This document shows positions 1-10,496 of a DNA stretch of 64,000 bases, piece after piece. The position numbers and the translations under genes are program-made. The notes under the pieces were generated by a model, which did not search any database, was not told the DNA's origin, and saw only the letters and a program-made list of their open reading frames with translations. Every line of letters begins with the position of its first letter. Within the stretch, counting starts at the first letter, position 1. Source of the stretch: Prochlorococcus sp. AG-409-P01 (GTDB lineage: Bacteria; Cyanobacteriota; Cyanobacteriia; PCC-6307; Cyanobiaceae). Location: NCBI GenBank assembly GCA_003215335.1, contig QCKM01000002.1:62001-126000 (forward strand). The letters run 5' to 3'.

Positions 1-261
1 ATCATGTACTTCGCACGCAAGGAACAATGCTTGGCCTTGGGTACTCAATTAAGGAGTCAATTCAAGCCAAAAATTGAGGACTACAAGATTTATCGCATCT
101 TCCCTGGTGGGGACACTGAATTCCTACACCCTAAAGATGGGGTATTCCCTGAGAAAGTAAATGAGGGGAGGACAATGGTGGGTCATAACCCCCGTCGTAT
201 CGGGGAGAATCCAAACCCAGCCAGCATTAAGTTCACTGGCAGGGCCACTCACGACGCCTGA
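1..261 (+). CDS. psaD: Photosystem I subunit II PsaD (C-terminal part)
   Basis: This is the stromal/cytoplasmic-side PSI subunit that docks ferredoxin and stabilises the PsaC iron-sulfur subunit. The window starts inside the gene, and only the last 86 codons are present. The visible protein contains the family's characteristic stretch [14 protein letters not shown], then [29 protein letters not shown] and a GxNPxPAxIKF tail, which match cyanobacterial PsaD C-termini. The stop codon is TGA at 259-261. The usual family length is about 140 residues, so roughly 55 codons lie before the window. trpE follows after 63 bases on the same strand. Confidence 0.95.
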   Translation: MMYFARKEQCLALGTQLRSQFKPKIEDYKIYRIFPGGDTEFLHPKDGVFPEKVNEGRTMVGHNPRRIGENPNPASIKFTGRATHDA

Positions 262-324
262 TTGACTTTCTTGTTGCTTGTCAGGGATCTTTGATTTCAA
301 GGCATCAGCTGCCAAGATCCCTAC

Positions 325-1845
325 ATGCTCAGTTCTGATAGAAGATCATTCAAAGAGGCTGCCTCTAATGGGGCCAATTACATTCCTGTGGCTATTAGTT
401 GGCCCGCAGATCTTGAGACGCCTCTTACTACTTGGCTAAAGATTGGAGATGGTAGACCTCCTGGGGTTTTACTGGAATCCATTGAAGGTGGAGAAAGATT
501 AGGTAGATGGAGTGTGGTTGCTTGTGATCCTCTATGGACAGCCACCGCAAGAGGCAATCAATTAACTAGACTTTGGAGGGATGGGCGTGAAGAGGACTTT
601 GAAGGTAATCCATTCATAGGACTAAGGGACTGGCTTGCTCCATACAACACTTGCTCATTGCAAGGCCTTCCTCCTGTTGGACAGCTTTATGGCATGTGGG
701 GCTATGAATTGATTCGATGGATTGAGCCGAAAGTGCCTGTTTATCAAGTTGATGAAGAAGCGATCCCAGATGGGATTTGGATGTTTATGGACAATATTTT
801 GATATTTGATCAAGTCAAACGTCTGATTACTGCAGTTGCTTATGGGGATTTAACTAATGGACAATCTATTGACTTCGCTTGGGAACAAGCGAAAGGACGC
901 ATTAAAGATCTTCAAAAGCGTATGGCTTCCAGACTTCCTGCAATGAAGCCTTTGCCATGGAGGCCTAAGCCGAACAAGTACCCTTCAACGAAGAGTAATT
1001 TTTGCCAATCTGATTTTGAATTAGCAGTTGAAAAAGCGAGGGAACATATCGCAGCTGGTGATGTCTTTCAGTTGGTTATTAGCCAAAGATTAGAAACAAC
1101 AATCTCGCATCAACCTCTTGATTTATATCGCAGTCTCAGGATGGTCAATCCGTCCCCTTATATGGCTTTTTTTGATTTTGGTGATTGGCAATTGATTGGC
1201 TCTAGTCCTGAGGTGATGGTTAAGGCAGAACCCACTGAGAGGGGACTTCGTGCCAGTCTGAGGCCTATTGCAGGCACCAGACCAAGAGGTGCTAATGATT
1301 CGCAAGACCTCAATCTTGAGAGTGAATTACTTGCAGACCCCAAAGAGCGAGCAGAGCATGTGATGTTGGTTGACCTAGGGCGTAATGACTTAGGAAGAGT
1401 ATGTAAACCAGGAAGTGTTTTAGTGAAGGATCTCATGGTGATAGAGAAGTATTCGCATGTGATGCATATCGTCAGTGAAATTGAGGGATATTTATCTAAC
1501 GATTTGGATGTTTGGGATCTTTTAATGGCAGCATTTCCAGCTGGAACTGTGAGTGGAGCTCCCAAGATTCGTGCAATGCAATTGATTCATGCACTTGAAC
1601 CACAAGCTCGGGGAGCTTATTCCGGTGTTTATGGCTCTGTGGATTTAGGAGGAGCATTAAATACAGCTATTACTATTCGCACCATGGTTGTTAAACCTCA
1701 AAAGGGAGGTGACTGGAAAGTAGAGGTTCAAGCAGGTGCGGGAGTTGTTGCTGATTCTGTTCCTAGGGCTGAGTATCAAGAAACTCTTAATAAGGCCAAA
1801 GGAATGTTGACAGCACTTGCTTGTTTGAGTGGTAGCAAAAAATGA
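325..1845 (+). CDS. trpE: Anthranilate synthase component I
   Basis: It converts chorismate and glutamine-derived ammonia to anthranilate, the first committed step of tryptophan synthesis. The 506-residue protein has an N-terminal regulatory part with LLESIEGGERLGRWS, where the LLES element is the known tryptophan feedback site of the family. The catalytic C-terminal chorismate-binding domain has PIAGTRPRG, ELLADPKERAEHVMLVDLGRNDLGR and GTVSGAPKIRAM. Length is normal for TrpE. The ATG at 325 is the only good start, and the stop overlaps the next gene by the four bases ATGA at 1842-1845, suggesting translational coupling with gshA. The glutamine amidotransferase subunit is not in the window. 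Confidence 0.97.
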   Translation: MLSSDRRSFKEAASNGANYIPVAISWPADLETPLTTWLKIGDGRPPGVLLESIEGGERLGRWSVVACDPLWTATARGNQLTRLWRDGREEDFEGNPFIGLRDWLAPYNTCSLQGLPPVGQLYGMWGYELIRWIEPKVPVYQVDEEAIPDGIWMFMDNILIFDQVKRLITAVAYGDLTNGQSIDFAWEQAKGRIKDLQKRMASRLPAMKPLPWRPKPNKYPSTKSNFCQSDFELAVEKAREHIAAGDVFQLVISQRLETTISHQPLDLYRSLRMVNPSPYMAFFDFGDWQLIGSSPEVMVKAEPTERGLRASLRPIAGTRPRGANDSQDLNLESELLADPKERAEHVMLVDLGRNDLGRVCKPGSVLVKDLMVIEKYSHVMHIVSEIEGYLSNDLDVWDLLMAAFPAGTVSGAPKIRAMQLIHALEPQARGAYSGVYGSVDLGGALNTAITIRTMVVKPQKGGDWKVEVQAGAGVVADSVPRAEYQETLNKAKGMLTALACLSGSKK

Positions 1846-2981
1846 GAAATCAATTGTTATTGAAGGGGTTTGAAGTGGAGCTGTTTACGGGGCGTCCAAG
1901 TGGGGAGCACGTAGGAGTGGCAAATGAAGTTAAAAGGGACTTGCCTGATTTTGTGACGGAACCTGATCAACGTAATTTGGAATACATCACTCTTCCGCAT
2001 GCTCAATATCAATGTTTGCGAGAGGCGCTTCTTGAACCCAGGCGCAGATTGCGTGAGTGGCTTGCCCCCAGGCATTTGACGCTATTACCAGGAAGCACTC
2101 TTAGCCTTGGTGATAGCTCACGATTTGAAAGATCTGATTTAAGTAATTCATATCATCAACTTATTGAAACCAGCTATGGGAGCAAGGTCGTCACTGCGAG
2201 CATTCATATCAATCTTGGCTTGGAGGACTTGCCTTTGTTATTTGCTGCCCTTCGTTTGGTGCGATGTGAAGCAGCCTTATTTCTTTCTTTAAGCGCCAGC
2301 TCTCCATTCCTTGATGGATCTATTACTGGTGCTCATTCTCAAAGGTGGAGTCAATTCCCTCGCACTCCTGAACATGTACCACTTTTTATTGATCACAATC
2401 ACTATGTCGCATGGGTGGAAGAAAACCTGGCTAATGGAGTTATGTGGAATGAGCGTCATCTTTGGACATCGGTGCGACCCAATGGACCTTCTCGCCCCTA
2501 CGATTTAAATCGCTTGGAGTTAAGAATCTGCGACTTGATAACTGACCCTAATCTTCTTCTTGCTGTTACTACATTGTTAGAACTTCGTGTGCTCAGTCTT
2601 TTAAAGCACCCTGATAAATTTGACCCACTATTAGTGAGTCAATTGAATGCTAGAGAGCTGGAAACTTTAAGTGAAAAAAATGATGTGTCTGCATCCCAAC
2701 AAAGTCTAGATGCAACTTTGTATCATTGGTGTGATGGTAGCCCTGTTTTGTGTCGAGATTGGATTGAAAAATTGTTGTTAGAGATGTCTCCTCTTGCAAT
2801 GGAATTGGGTTTAGAAGATTATCTTCTTCCTTTGCATTTAATTTTAGATCAAGGAAATCAAGCTATTCAATGGCTACATCATTGTGCTTTAGGCAAAAGT
2901 GTTGAAGATGTTCTTCAAGATGGTATTGAAACAATGATTTCTGAAGAGTCTCAAATACAAAGATCAGAGGTTATTTTGTGA
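1842..2981 (+). CDS. gshA: Glutamate-cysteine ligase, cyanobacterial type
   Basis: It catalyses ATP-dependent gamma-glutamylcysteine formation, the first step of glutathione synthesis. The 379-residue protein resembles the cyanobacterial/plant-like GCS2 type. I recognise the core [21 protein letters not shown] followed by [16 protein letters not shown], and a conserved [15 protein letters not shown] region near residue 190. The ATG overlaps the trpE stop, and the gene ends within one base of the ppc start, so trpE-gshA-ppc looks like one transcription unit. No truncation is seen. The assignment rests on recognised family motifs rather than an alignment. Confidence 0.88.
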   Translation: MRNQLLLKGFEVELFTGRPSGEHVGVANEVKRDLPDFVTEPDQRNLEYITLPHAQYQCLREALLEPRRRLREWLAPRHLTLLPGSTLSLGDSSRFERSDLSNSYHQLIETSYGSKVVTASIHINLGLEDLPLLFAALRLVRCEAALFLSLSASSPFLDGSITGAHSQRWSQFPRTPEHVPLFIDHNHYVAWVEENLANGVMWNERHLWTSVRPNGPSRPYDLNRLELRICDLITDPNLLLAVTTLLELRVLSLLKHPDKFDPLLVSQLNARELETLSEKNDVSASQQSLDATLYHWCDGSPVLCRDWIEKLLLEMSPLAMELGLEDYLLPLHLILDQGNQAIQWLHHCALGKSVEDVLQDGIETMISEESQIQRSEVIL

Positions 2982-5900
2982 TGGTTATGCCAAAACATGA
3001 ATCAGAAAGAGTATCTATGAAGCAATCTCAGTTTGTAGACGCAGATGTTTCTGTCAATATTAGTCAAGAGAGTCAAGATACTGGACGTTTATTACAGCAA
3101 CGCCTTGAGCTTGTCGAAGATCTTTGGCAGACAGTCTTGCGTAGTGAGTGCCCACCAGAACAAACGGAGCGACTTCTTCGTTTGAAGAGGCTTAGTGACC
3201 CCTTAGCTCTTGATGGTTCGATTGAAAATAGCCAAAGCGTTGCAATAGTTTTGCTTATTCGAGAGATGGATTTGGCTGAAGCAATATCAGCAGCCAGAGC
3301 TTTTTCTCTTTACTTCCAACTAGTAAATATTCTTGAGCAAAGGATTGAGGAAGATAGTTATCTTGCAAGTATGAATCGTGGATTATCGAGCCTTGAAGAA
3401 GAGCCGTTAAATCCATTTGCACCCCCTCTTGCCAGTCAAACCGACCCGGCAACATTTCGGGACTTGTTTGAGCGTCTTCGAAGATTAAATGTCCCTCCCG
3501 CGCAATTAGAGACTCTTCTACAAGAACTTGATATTCGTTTGGTATTTACTGCGCACCCCACTGAAATTGTTCGCCATACAGTTCGTCATAAGCAACGTCG
3601 AGTGGCGAGTTTGTTGCAGCAATTGCAAACAGATCACTCTTCTACAGCTTCAGAGAAAGAGTCATTAAGACTGCAATTAGAAGAGGAGATTCGACTGTGG
3701 TGGCGAACTGATGAGCTGCATCAATTTAAACCTTCTGTTTTGGATGAGGTGGATTATGCATTGCATTATTTCCAACAAGTACTTTTTGATGCAATGCCTC
3801 AGCTGAGGCGGCGCATTACGTCAGCTTTGTCGGGAAGTTACCCCGATGTGCATCTTCCACCAGCAGCATTTTGCACATTTGGCTCTTGGGTTGGTTCAGA
3901 TCGTGATGGCAATCCTTCCGTAACACCAGAGATCACATGGAGAACGGCCTGTTATCAGAGGCAGCTGATGTTGGAACGTTATGTAACTGCTGTCCAGGAT
4001 TTACGTGATCAACTCAGCATATCTATGCAATGGAGTCAGGTCAGCGCCCCCTTATTGGAATCTCTGGAAATGGATAGGCTCCGATTCCCTGAGGTTTATG
4101 AGGAACGTGCTGCTCGATATCGCTTAGAACCTTATCGATTGAAACTTAGTTATACGCTTGAGCGATTGAGACTGACTCAACATCGCAATCAACAGTTGGC
4201 TGAAGCTGGATGGAGGACTCCACCAGAAGGTATTAATCCCAGCCTTCCAATTACTAGTTCTAGAGAAGCTCTCCATTACGGCTCTGTTGCGGAATTTCGT
4301 AGTGATTTGGAATTGATTCGGAACAGTTTGGTTAGGACTGATTTGACTTGTGAGCCATTGGACACTTTGTTGACTCAAGTCCATATTTTTGGGTTTTCTC
4401 TCGCAAGTCTTGATATTCGTCAGGAGAGTATTCGACATAGTGATGCGATTGATGAATTGACGCGCTATTTAAATCTTCCTAAGGCTTATGGAGAGATGAA
4501 TGAAGATGAAAGAGTTAAATGGCTGCTTGCTGAGCTTCAAACGCGAAGACCACTTATACCTGCTGCTGTGGAATGGACTAGCAGTACATCTGAAACGGTT
4601 GCCGTTTTTCGGATGTTGCATAGGCTTCAAGAGGAATTTGGTAGTCGCATATGTAGAACATATGTGATTTCAATGAGCCACACTGTTTCCGATTTGCTTG
4701 AGGTTCTTCTCTTGGCAAAGGAATCTGGGCTTGTTGATCCAGCATCTGGGTATGCGGATCTTCTTTTGGTGCCTTTATTTGAGACTGTTGAAGATCTGCA
4801 GAGGGCTCCATCAGTAATGGAAGAGCTTTTCCAAACCCCTCTTTATCGAAATCTCTTACCTCGAGTAGGTGAAAACTCACAGCAGCTCCAGGAGTTAATG
4901 CTTGGATATTCAGACAGCAATAAGGATTCTGGTTTCCTGTCAAGTAATTGGGAAATACATCAGGCTCAAATAGCTCTGCAAAATCTTGCTAGTCGTCATG
5001 GAGTAGCTCTTCGTTTATTTCATGGACGTGGTGGATCAGTGGGACGAGGGGGTGGGCCTGCTTATCAAGCTATTTTGGCCCAGCCAAGTGGAACTTTGCA
5101 GGGTCGCATAAAAATTACTGAGCAGGGAGAAGTCCTGGCCTCTAAGTACAGCCTTCCAGAGTTGGCTTTATACAACCTCGAAACAGTAACTACGGCTGTT
5201 TTGCAGAACAGTCTTGTGACCAATCAGTTGGATGCAACTCCAAGCTGGAATGAACTTATGACCCGTCTTGCGGCCAGTTCACGTGAGCATTATCGAGCCC
5301 TTGTTCATGATAATCCTGATTTGGTTGCCTTTTTTCAACAGGTCACTCCTATTGAAGAGATAAGTAAGTTGCAGATTTCTAGTAGGCCTGCTAGACGCAA
5401 AAGTGGAGCTAAAGATCTTTCAAGCTTGAGAGCTATTCCATGGGTATTTGGTTGGACTCAGAGTCGTTTCCTTTTGCCAAGTTGGTTTGGTGTGGGCACA
5501 GCCTTGGCTGAAGAGGTTGGGAATGATCCAGATCAACTTGATTTGCTGAGGATGCTTCATCAGCGTTGGCCATTTTTCAGGATGTTGATATCTAAGGTAG
5601 AGATGACTTTGTCTAAAGTTGATTTGGACCTGGCAGAACATTACGTAACAAGTTTGGGTAGTACAGCGAATAGAGATGCTTTTAATCGCATCTTTGAAGT
5701 TATTTCAACTGAATACAGTCGAACAAAGAGTTTGGTGCTTGATATAACAGGACACTCGAGGTTGTTAGGGGCTGATCCTGCATTACAGCTTTCAGTTGAT
5801 TTACGCAACCGCACGATTGTTCCACTGGGCTTCCTTCAGGTGGCTCTTTTGAGGAGACTTAGAGATCAAAAGAGACAACCCCCCATGAGTGAAGCTCCAG

Positions 5901-6001
5901 GATCTGACGGAGACAGTAGGACGTATAGCCGAAGTGAACTTTTGCGAGGTGCTCTGTTGACTATTAATGGAATTGCAGCGGGAATGCGTAACACTGGCTG
6001 A
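2981..6001 (+). CDS. ppc: Phosphoenolpyruvate carboxylase
   Basis: It carboxylates PEP with bicarbonate to oxaloacetate, the anaplerotic route into the TCA branch and amino acids. The product is about 1,006 residues and shows the catalytic histidine motif [12 protein letters not shown], the [15 protein letters not shown] loop, [10 protein letters not shown], the glycine loop [15 protein letters not shown] and the conserved C-terminus [12 protein letters not shown]. The start is ambiguous: GTG at 2978, ATG at 2981, ATG at 2987 and ATG at 3017 are all in frame. I chose 2981 because it overlaps the gshA stop by one base. A cyanobacterial-type N-terminal extension precedes the conserved core. Confidence 0.97.
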   Translation: MVMPKHESERVSMKQSQFVDADVSVNISQESQDTGRLLQQRLELVEDLWQTVLRSECPPEQTERLLRLKRLSDPLALDGSIENSQSVAIVLLIREMDLAEAISAARAFSLYFQLVNILEQRIEEDSYLASMNRGLSSLEEEPLNPFAPPLASQTDPATFRDLFERLRRLNVPPAQLETLLQELDIRLVFTAHPTEIVRHTVRHKQRRVASLLQQLQTDHSSTASEKESLRLQLEEEIRLWWRTDELHQFKPSVLDEVDYALHYFQQVLFDAMPQLRRRITSALSGSYPDVHLPPAAFCTFGSWVGSDRDGNPSVTPEITWRTACYQRQLMLERYVTAVQDLRDQLSISMQWSQVSAPLLESLEMDRLRFPEVYEERAARYRLEPYRLKLSYTLERLRLTQHRNQQLAEAGWRTPPEGINPSLPITSSREALHYGSVAEFRSDLELIRNSLVRTDLTCEPLDTLLTQVHIFGFSLASLDIRQESIRHSDAIDELTRYLNLPKAYGEMNEDERVKWLLAELQTRRPLIPAAVEWTSSTSETVAVFRMLHRLQEEFGSRICRTYVISMSHTVSDLLEVLLLAKESGLVDPASGYADLLLVPLFETVEDLQRAPSVMEELFQTPLYRNLLPRVGENSQQLQELMLGYSDSNKDSGFLSSNWEIHQAQIALQNLASRHGVALRLFHGRGGSVGRGGGPAYQAILAQPSGTLQGRIKITEQGEVLASKYSLPELALYNLETVTTAVLQNSLVTNQLDATPSWNELMTRLAASSREHYRALVHDNPDLVAFFQQVTPIEEISKLQISSRPARRKSGAKDLSSLRAIPWVFGWTQSRFLLPSWFGVGTALAEEVGNDPDQLDLLRMLHQRWPFFRMLISKVEMTLSKVDLDLAEHYVTSLGSTANRDAFNRIFEVISTEYSRTKSLVLDITGHSRLLGADPALQLSVDLRNRTIVPLGFLQVALLRRLRDQKRQPPMSEAPGSDGDSRTYSRSELLRGALLTINGIAAGMRNTG

Positions 6002-6467
6002 CTCCATTTTGTTCCCATTCCGTAAGAACCAAAGTCTTCCTAGCCTGCCTAGTGGATATGTTTTAAAAACCTATGAAGCACCAACTCCAGAGGCTTTAAA
6101 TCATTTGCTTTTTCAATGTGAAGAGTTGACTCATCCCCCAGAGAAATTCAGCTTGGCATTAGAGCGAAGTGCTTTTTATTTGAGTATTTGGGAGGAATCG
6201 ACTAATGATTTAGCAGGATTTGTTCGAGTGACAACTGATCATGGATTGAATGCAAATCTTTGGAATCTCGTTGCTAAACCTGGAGCTCAGCAGGCAAAGT
6301 TGCTTGCAGTTTTAGTCAATAGAGCTCTCACCATTCTTCGTAGAGATATGCCTGGATGCAGCATTTCAGTTTCTGCTCCTGCTGCATCGATTAAGTCCTT
6401 GCAGGAACAAGGTTTTCTATTGGACCCTGAAGGGATCAGGGCTATGGGTTTAAAGCTCCAAAATTAG
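5967..6467 (+). CDS. GNAT-like acetyltransferase family protein
   Basis: This small protein (up to 166 residues) has a fold consistent with GCN5-related N-acetyltransferases: a strand-rich middle with [23 protein letters not shown], followed by [20 protein letters not shown], which resembles the acetyl-CoA-binding beta4-alpha3 region. The substrate is unknown and the classic R/QxxGxG/A loop is not clear, so activity is uncertain. An ATG start at 5967 would overlap the ppc 3' end by 35 bases. A TTG at 6009 would avoid the overlap, and no Shine-Dalgarno decides between them. It is followed after 13 bases by tRNA-Arg on the other strand. Confidence 0.65.
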   Translation: MELQRECVTLADSILFPFRKNQSLPSLPSGYVLKTYEAPTPEALNHLLFQCEELTHPPEKFSLALERSAFYLSIWEESTNDLAGFVRVTTDHGLNANLWNLVAKPGAQQAKLLAVLVNRALTILRRDMPGCSISVSAPAASIKSLQEQGFLLDPEGIRAMGLKLQN

Positions 6468-6480
6468 TGGAGCTTTAAAA

Positions 6481-6554
6481 CGAGCATGGAGGGACTCGAA
6501 CCCCCGACCCTCAGAACCGGAATCTGATGCTCTATCCAACTGAGCTACATGCCC
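6481..6554 (-). tRNA. tRNA-Arg (anticodon CCG)
   Basis: On the minus strand the 74-base sequence folds as a standard cloverleaf. The acceptor GGGCATG pairs with CATGCTC with one G-U pair. A D-arm contains AGCTCAGTTGGATAGAGC, the anticodon stem TCAGA/TCTGA encloses the loop TTCCGGT, and the T-arm has GGTTCGAGTCC. Loop positions 34-36 read CCG, decoding CGG. No CCA is encoded. Confidence 0.95.
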
Positions 6555-6629
6555 ATATGCCGACTGATGCCGGTATATCAGAGCGACTCGTTAGTCGCTT
6601 AAAGCAAGCTACCTTAACCAGAGGATGCC

Positions 6630-7757
6630 ATTAGACCAATTCGGCTTAATCAGCTTGAAATTGAGGGGTTTAGGAACTACCTAAGCTTTTGTTTGGAGCT
6701 GACTGATGAGCGCCTCTTGATTATTGGGCCAAATGGTATTGGCAAATCTAATCTCCTTGAATCTGTAGAGCTTTTGAGCAGCCTTCGGTCTCATAGATGT
6801 AGTCGTGATCAAGATTTGATTAATTGGGAACAACCACAATCATTGCTGAGAGGAATCACTAATCAAGGCGACAAGTTAGAGCTCAAATTGCAGAGAAAAG
6901 GAGGAAGAAAAGCATTTCTCAATGACAAGCTTTTGAAAAGGCAGCTTGATTTGATTGGCCCTTTGAGATGCGTGAGCTTTAGCTCTTTAGATCTTGAGTT
7001 GGTACGAGGTGAACCTGGCTTAAGGAGGAATTGGCTTGATCGGGTTGTACAGCAACTTGAGCCGGTCTATTGCGATTTGATCAGTCGATATAACAAGTTG
7101 CTTCGTCAGCGGAGTCAGTTATGGAGAGGGTGGCGAAAGGGAACAACGAATGAGCTTTATTCATTGCTTGATACTTTTGATGTTCAGATGGCCTTAGTGA
7201 GTACGCGAATTCATCGAAGACGAAGACGAGCGTTGCAGCGCATTGAGCCTCTCGCTTCAAGATGGCAAGAGGTGCTGAGCAAAGGTAGAGAAAAGTTCAG
7301 TATGTCCTATTTGCCTGGCAGTAGCCTGGAGGGTGAGGAGAAGGAAGAGTCATGGAGGCTGTCCATTGAAAAACAGTTGTTTTCCCAACGAAGTGATGAG
7401 GAGAGAATTGGCAGCTGTAAGATTGGTCCTCACCGAGATGAGATCTTCTTTCTTCTCGATGGAGTTGAAGCAAGGAGGTTTGGTTCTGCAGGGCAGCAAA
7501 GAACACTTGTTTTATCGTTAAAACTTGCCGAGCTAGAGCTGGTAGGCAAGTTATTTGGAGAATCTCCGCTGTTGCTTTTAGATGATGTATTGGCGGAACT
7601 TGATCCAACTAGACAGCTTCAGCTCCTTGAGGCAGTAGGAGATAAACATCAGTGTCTGGTGAGTGCGACACACCTTGAAGCGTTCGAGGGAACTTGGCGA
7701 AGAAAATCTCAAATAGTCAATGCTGAATCATTCAAGGCAAGGGGTTTTATCGGTTAA
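6630..7757 (+). CDS. recF: DNA replication/repair protein RecF (start codon anomalous)
   Basis: RecF is an ABC-type ATPase that helps load RecA at gaps and stalled forks. The sequence shows Walker [10 protein letters not shown], the LxGxxRxFLDRV-like segment LRRNWLDRV, the signature [19 protein letters not shown] and Walker [13 protein letters not shown]. The first standard start codon in frame is TTG at 6693. That start would remove the conserved first strand [10 protein letters not shown] (6651-6680), which is clearly coding. Between the in-frame stop at 6615 and 6693 the only candidates are ATT at 6630 or 6639. Alternatively an ATG at 6625 is one base out of frame (see findings). The 3' end lies 25 bases before speD. 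Confidence 0.9.
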   Translation: MRPIRLNQLEIEGFRNYLSFCLELTDERLLIIGPNGIGKSNLLESVELLSSLRSHRCSRDQDLINWEQPQSLLRGITNQGDKLELKLQRKGGRKAFLNDKLLKRQLDLIGPLRCVSFSSLDLELVRGEPGLRRNWLDRVVQQLEPVYCDLISRYNKLLRQRSQLWRGWRKGTTNELYSLLDTFDVQMALVSTRIHRRRRRALQRIEPLASRWQEVLSKGREKFSMSYLPGSSLEGEEKEESWRLSIEKQLFSQRSDEERIGSCKIGPHRDEIFFLLDGVEARRFGSAGQQRTLVLSLKLAELELVGKLFGESPLLLLDDVLAELDPTRQLQLLEAVGDKHQCLVSATHLEAFEGTWRRKSQIVNAESFKARGFIG

Positions 7758-7782
7758 GGTGGTCAGTCATTTTTGTTTTTTG

Positions 7783-8280
7783 ATGGAGCAGATTCCTTCT
7801 TGCGATCATCCCATTCCTGGATGGGTAGATGCTGATGTTGATTATCAAGGGGGCACTAGCTCCATTGTTCATACATCCACAGAGGTCATTGGTAAACATT
7901 GCATTTTGGAGCTGTATGACTGTGATAAAAACAAGCTGAATGATGAAGCTTTTGTAAGGACTTCCATCACGATTGCTTCCAAAGTTGCAGGTGCCAAACT
8001 TCTCAATCTCATTACTCACAGGTTTGATCCTCAGGGAGTAACTGGTTTGGCTCTTTTGGCGGAATCACATATTTCTATTCATACATGGCCAGAGAATGGC
8101 TATGCAGCTGTAGATGTTTTTACATGTGGCAATCACACTGTGCCTGATAGGGCTTGTGATGTTTTGAGAACCGAATTTGGGGCTCAAAGTCATGAATTAA
8201 AAAGTTTTTCTAGAGAGGCGCCTACTGGTTTACGGGGGCAGCTTAGAAACCCTTTTGAATCCGCTACAAGTTTTTTTTAA
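7783..8280 (+). CDS. speD: S-adenosylmethionine decarboxylase proenzyme
   Basis: This pyruvoyl enzyme decarboxylates S-adenosylmethionine to supply aminopropyl groups for spermidine. The motif [12 protein letters not shown] marks self-cleavage between Glu94 and Ser95, with Ser95 expected to become the pyruvoyl group. FTCGNH contains the conserved cysteine of the active site. The protein is 165 residues from the ATG at 7783, as expected for a prokaryotic class 1B enzyme plus a short C-terminal tail. An upstream in-frame start at 7720 would lie inside recF and add 21 unrelated residues, so I reject it. Confidence 0.93.
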   Translation: MEQIPSCDHPIPGWVDADVDYQGGTSSIVHTSTEVIGKHCILELYDCDKNKLNDEAFVRTSITIASKVAGAKLLNLITHRFDPQGVTGLALLAESHISIHTWPENGYAAVDVFTCGNHTVPDRACDVLRTEFGAQSHELKSFSREAPTGLRGQLRNPFESATSFF

Positions 8281-8347
8281 TCTAAGTATCAATATTTTCT
8301 TTTAGGTTAGAAAGTTTTTGTAATTATTAGAACATTAATATGTGTTT

Positions 8348-9211
8348 TTATGGAGTCAATTGCAAGAAGTTAGATTTTATTGATTTGCTTCGATTTAGTT
8401 TGCCACTGATTAATCCATCCATATCAATGCTTATGGATGTAAATCCAAAACTTAAGAAGCTTGTTATGAGTTGATCTCTATCCAGCTTGATAATCAACTC
8501 TTCAATTTGCTCATGGGGAACTTCAATGCTTGCTGATAAACCTTTACTTCTTACTCTGACTTCATTAAATCCCTTTGCTCTTAGCCAATCTTCAGCCTGA
8601 CTAACTTGCTTTAATTTGTTTTCGTTGATTTCTTCTCCATAAGGGAATCTGGAAGCAAGGCAAGGTTGAGCAGGTTTTCCCCACCATGGAAAACCAAGTG
8701 CATAAGATATTTGCCTTATTGAAGTTTTCCCAATCTTTAATTCAGCGAGTGGAGAAAGTGCCCCAGCTTCCTTCGCTGCATCAATTCCAGGACGATGATC
8801 GTGAAGATCATCAAAATTAACTCCATTTAATACCTGGGAATCGTTAGCCGCTTCTGCTATTGCTGTTAGATGTTTGTGCAATTCACGTTTGCATGCATAA
8901 CAACGATTCGTAGGGTTCTTGTTGTAGGAGGTATCTTCTAGTTCGCTTGTTTTGCATTCTTGGTGATGGATGCCTATCCAAGTCGCCTGTTCTCGTGCTT
9001 CTTTTAATAGATGCGGTGCAAGTGAAGGCGAAACTCCTGTAACGGCTAATGCTTTAGAACCAAGTTGTTCTTTCGCAATCGCTGCGATGAGTGAGCTGTC
9101 AACTCCCCCTGAATAAGCCACACATACACTTTGGTATCCGCCAATATATTCACGTAGCAACCTCAGCATCTTCTGATCTGGATTTGTGAGTGTGTGAATC
9201 TGTTTAAACAT
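8348..9211 (-). CDS. larE: LarE-type ATP-dependent sacrificial sulfur transferase (PP-loop)
   Basis: The 287-residue protein belongs to the PP-loop ATP pyrophosphatase family of LarE. LarE adenylates pyridinium dicarboxylate nucleotide precursors and transfers sulfur to make the nickel-pincer cofactor of lactate racemase. Seen here are the PP-loop SGGVDSS at residues 34-40, CYAC (Cys104, Cys107) and PCLASRFPYG with Cys184. Three such cysteines are the pattern of the iron-sulfur subtype, whereas the single late cysteine alone is the sacrificial type. No LarA, LarB or LarC is nearby, so the real acceptor is unknown. The gene is convergent with speD and divergent from the next gene. Confidence 0.85.
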   Translation of the reverse strand: MFKQIHTLTNPDQKMLRLLREYIGGYQSVCVAYSGGVDSSLIAAIAKEQLGSKALAVTGVSPSLAPHLLKEAREQATWIGIHHQECKTSELEDTSYNKNPTNRCYACKRELHKHLTAIAEAANDSQVLNGVNFDDLHDHRPGIDAAKEAGALSPLAELKIGKTSIRQISYALGFPWWGKPAQPCLASRFPYGEEINENKLKQVSQAEDWLRAKGFNEVRVRSKGLSASIEVPHEQIEELIIKLDRDQLITSFLSFGFTSISIDMDGLISGKLNRSKSIKSNFLQLTP

Positions 9212-9290
9212 TTTTTAGTTCAGGCTTTCTTACTCTGGCCAGCTTCTGCTTGCTTGGCTAGTTAAGCTCCAACGGTAGAAGAGACCGTCC

Positions 9291-10496
9291 ATGAAGCCCA
9301 AGACGGAAGCAAGGAGAATATCCACCGGTGCAAAGGCATCATCTGGAAAAGGTCGACCTGGAATTGGCATTGTTACTGCTGCAGATAGTCGGGAACGAAG
9401 TCTTGGTCAATTACATATTTATGATGGTGATGGCAAGGGTAAAAGTCAGGCTGCACTTGGGGTTGTTCTTCGTACCATTGGTTTAGGTATATGTGAAAAG
9501 CGGCGAACACGAGTTCTGCTCCTTCGTTTCCTGAAAGGTCCTGGTCGTGCATACGATGAGGATTCTGCCATTGAGGCTTTGCAGCAGGGTTTTCCTCATC
9601 TGATCGATCAAGTGCGGACTGGAAGGGCAGATTTTTTTACAGCCAGCGAAGCTAGTCAGTTTGATCGCCAGGAAGCTCAGAGGGGTTGGGATATTGCTAA
9701 GGGGGCTATTGCTAGTGCTCTTTATTCAGTAGTGGTACTTGATGAACTCAACCCGGTTTTGGATTTAGGGCTTCTCGAAGTTGAGGAAGTGGTTAGGACA
9801 CTTACTCATAGATCAGAAGGAATGGAAATAATCGTTACTGGTAGAGCGGCGCCAGCTGCATTAGTTCAAGTTGCTGATTTGCATTCTGAGATGCGTGCTC
9901 ATCGGACGACTGCGCTAATGGAAGAACAATTAGGGACTTTTGCGCCTGGAGGAATAGAGATTTATACAGGAGAAGGTAAAGGCAAATCAACGAGTGCTTT
10001 AGGGAAGGCTTTGCAGGCTATTGGAAGAGGTATTAGTCAGGACAAGAGCCATCGGGTGTTAATACTTCAATGGCTTAAAGGGGGCAGTGGGTATACAGAG
10101 GATTCAGCTATAGCTGCTCTTCGTGAAAGTTATCCGCATTTGGTTGACCATCTGAGATCAGGTCGTGATGCAATTGTCTGGCGTGGGCAACAGCAGCCTA
10201 TCGACTATGTAGAAGCAGAAAGGGCTTGGGAAATAGCTAGAGCTGCCATTTCAAGTGGTTTATATAAAACGGTCATCCTTGATGAGTTAAATCCAAGCGT
10301 TGATCTTGAATTGTTGCCAGTAGAACCAATTGTGCAGACGTTGCTACGTAAGCCTGTTGAGACTGAAGTAATTATTACTGGGCGATGTAAACATCCTCCT
10401 GCTTATTTTGATTTGGCAAGCGTTCATTCGGAAATGGTATGCCATAAGCATTATGCAGAGCAGGGAGTAGATCTTAAAAGAGGGGTAGATTATTAA
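9291..10496 (+). CDS. Tandem-duplicated corrinoid adenosyltransferase-like protein (CobO/BtuR fold)
   Basis: This 401-residue protein is two consecutive copies of the P-loop corrinoid adenosyltransferase domain. Copy 1 has GDGKGKS at residues 46-52, a VLLLRFLKG strand, AYDEDSAIEAL, VVVLDELNPVLDLG and EIIVTGR. Copy 2 has GEGKGKS at about 227-233, VLILQWLKG, YTEDSAIAAL, VILDELNPSVDLE and EVIITGR. CobO normally has one domain of about 200 residues and attaches the 5'-deoxyadenosyl group of ATP to cobalt(I) corrinoids. Both P-loops and both DELN motifs are intact here. The N-terminal 35 residues are basic and low in complexity. The 3' end overlaps the convergent moeB-like gene by four bases. Cobalamin synthesis is represented elsewhere in the window by CobJ. 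Confidence 0.85.
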   Translation: MKPKTEARRISTGAKASSGKGRPGIGIVTAADSRERSLGQLHIYDGDGKGKSQAALGVVLRTIGLGICEKRRTRVLLLRFLKGPGRAYDEDSAIEALQQGFPHLIDQVRTGRADFFTASEASQFDRQEAQRGWDIAKGAIASALYSVVVLDELNPVLDLGLLEVEEVVRTLTHRSEGMEIIVTGRAAPAALVQVADLHSEMRAHRTTALMEEQLGTFAPGGIEIYTGEGKGKSTSALGKALQAIGRGISQDKSHRVLILQWLKGGSGYTEDSAIAALRESYPHLVDHLRSGRDAIVWRGQQQPIDYVEAERAWEIARAAISSGLYKTVILDELNPSVDLELLPVEPIVQTLLRKPVETEVIITGRCKHPPAYFDLASVHSEMVCHKHYAEQGVDLKRGVDY

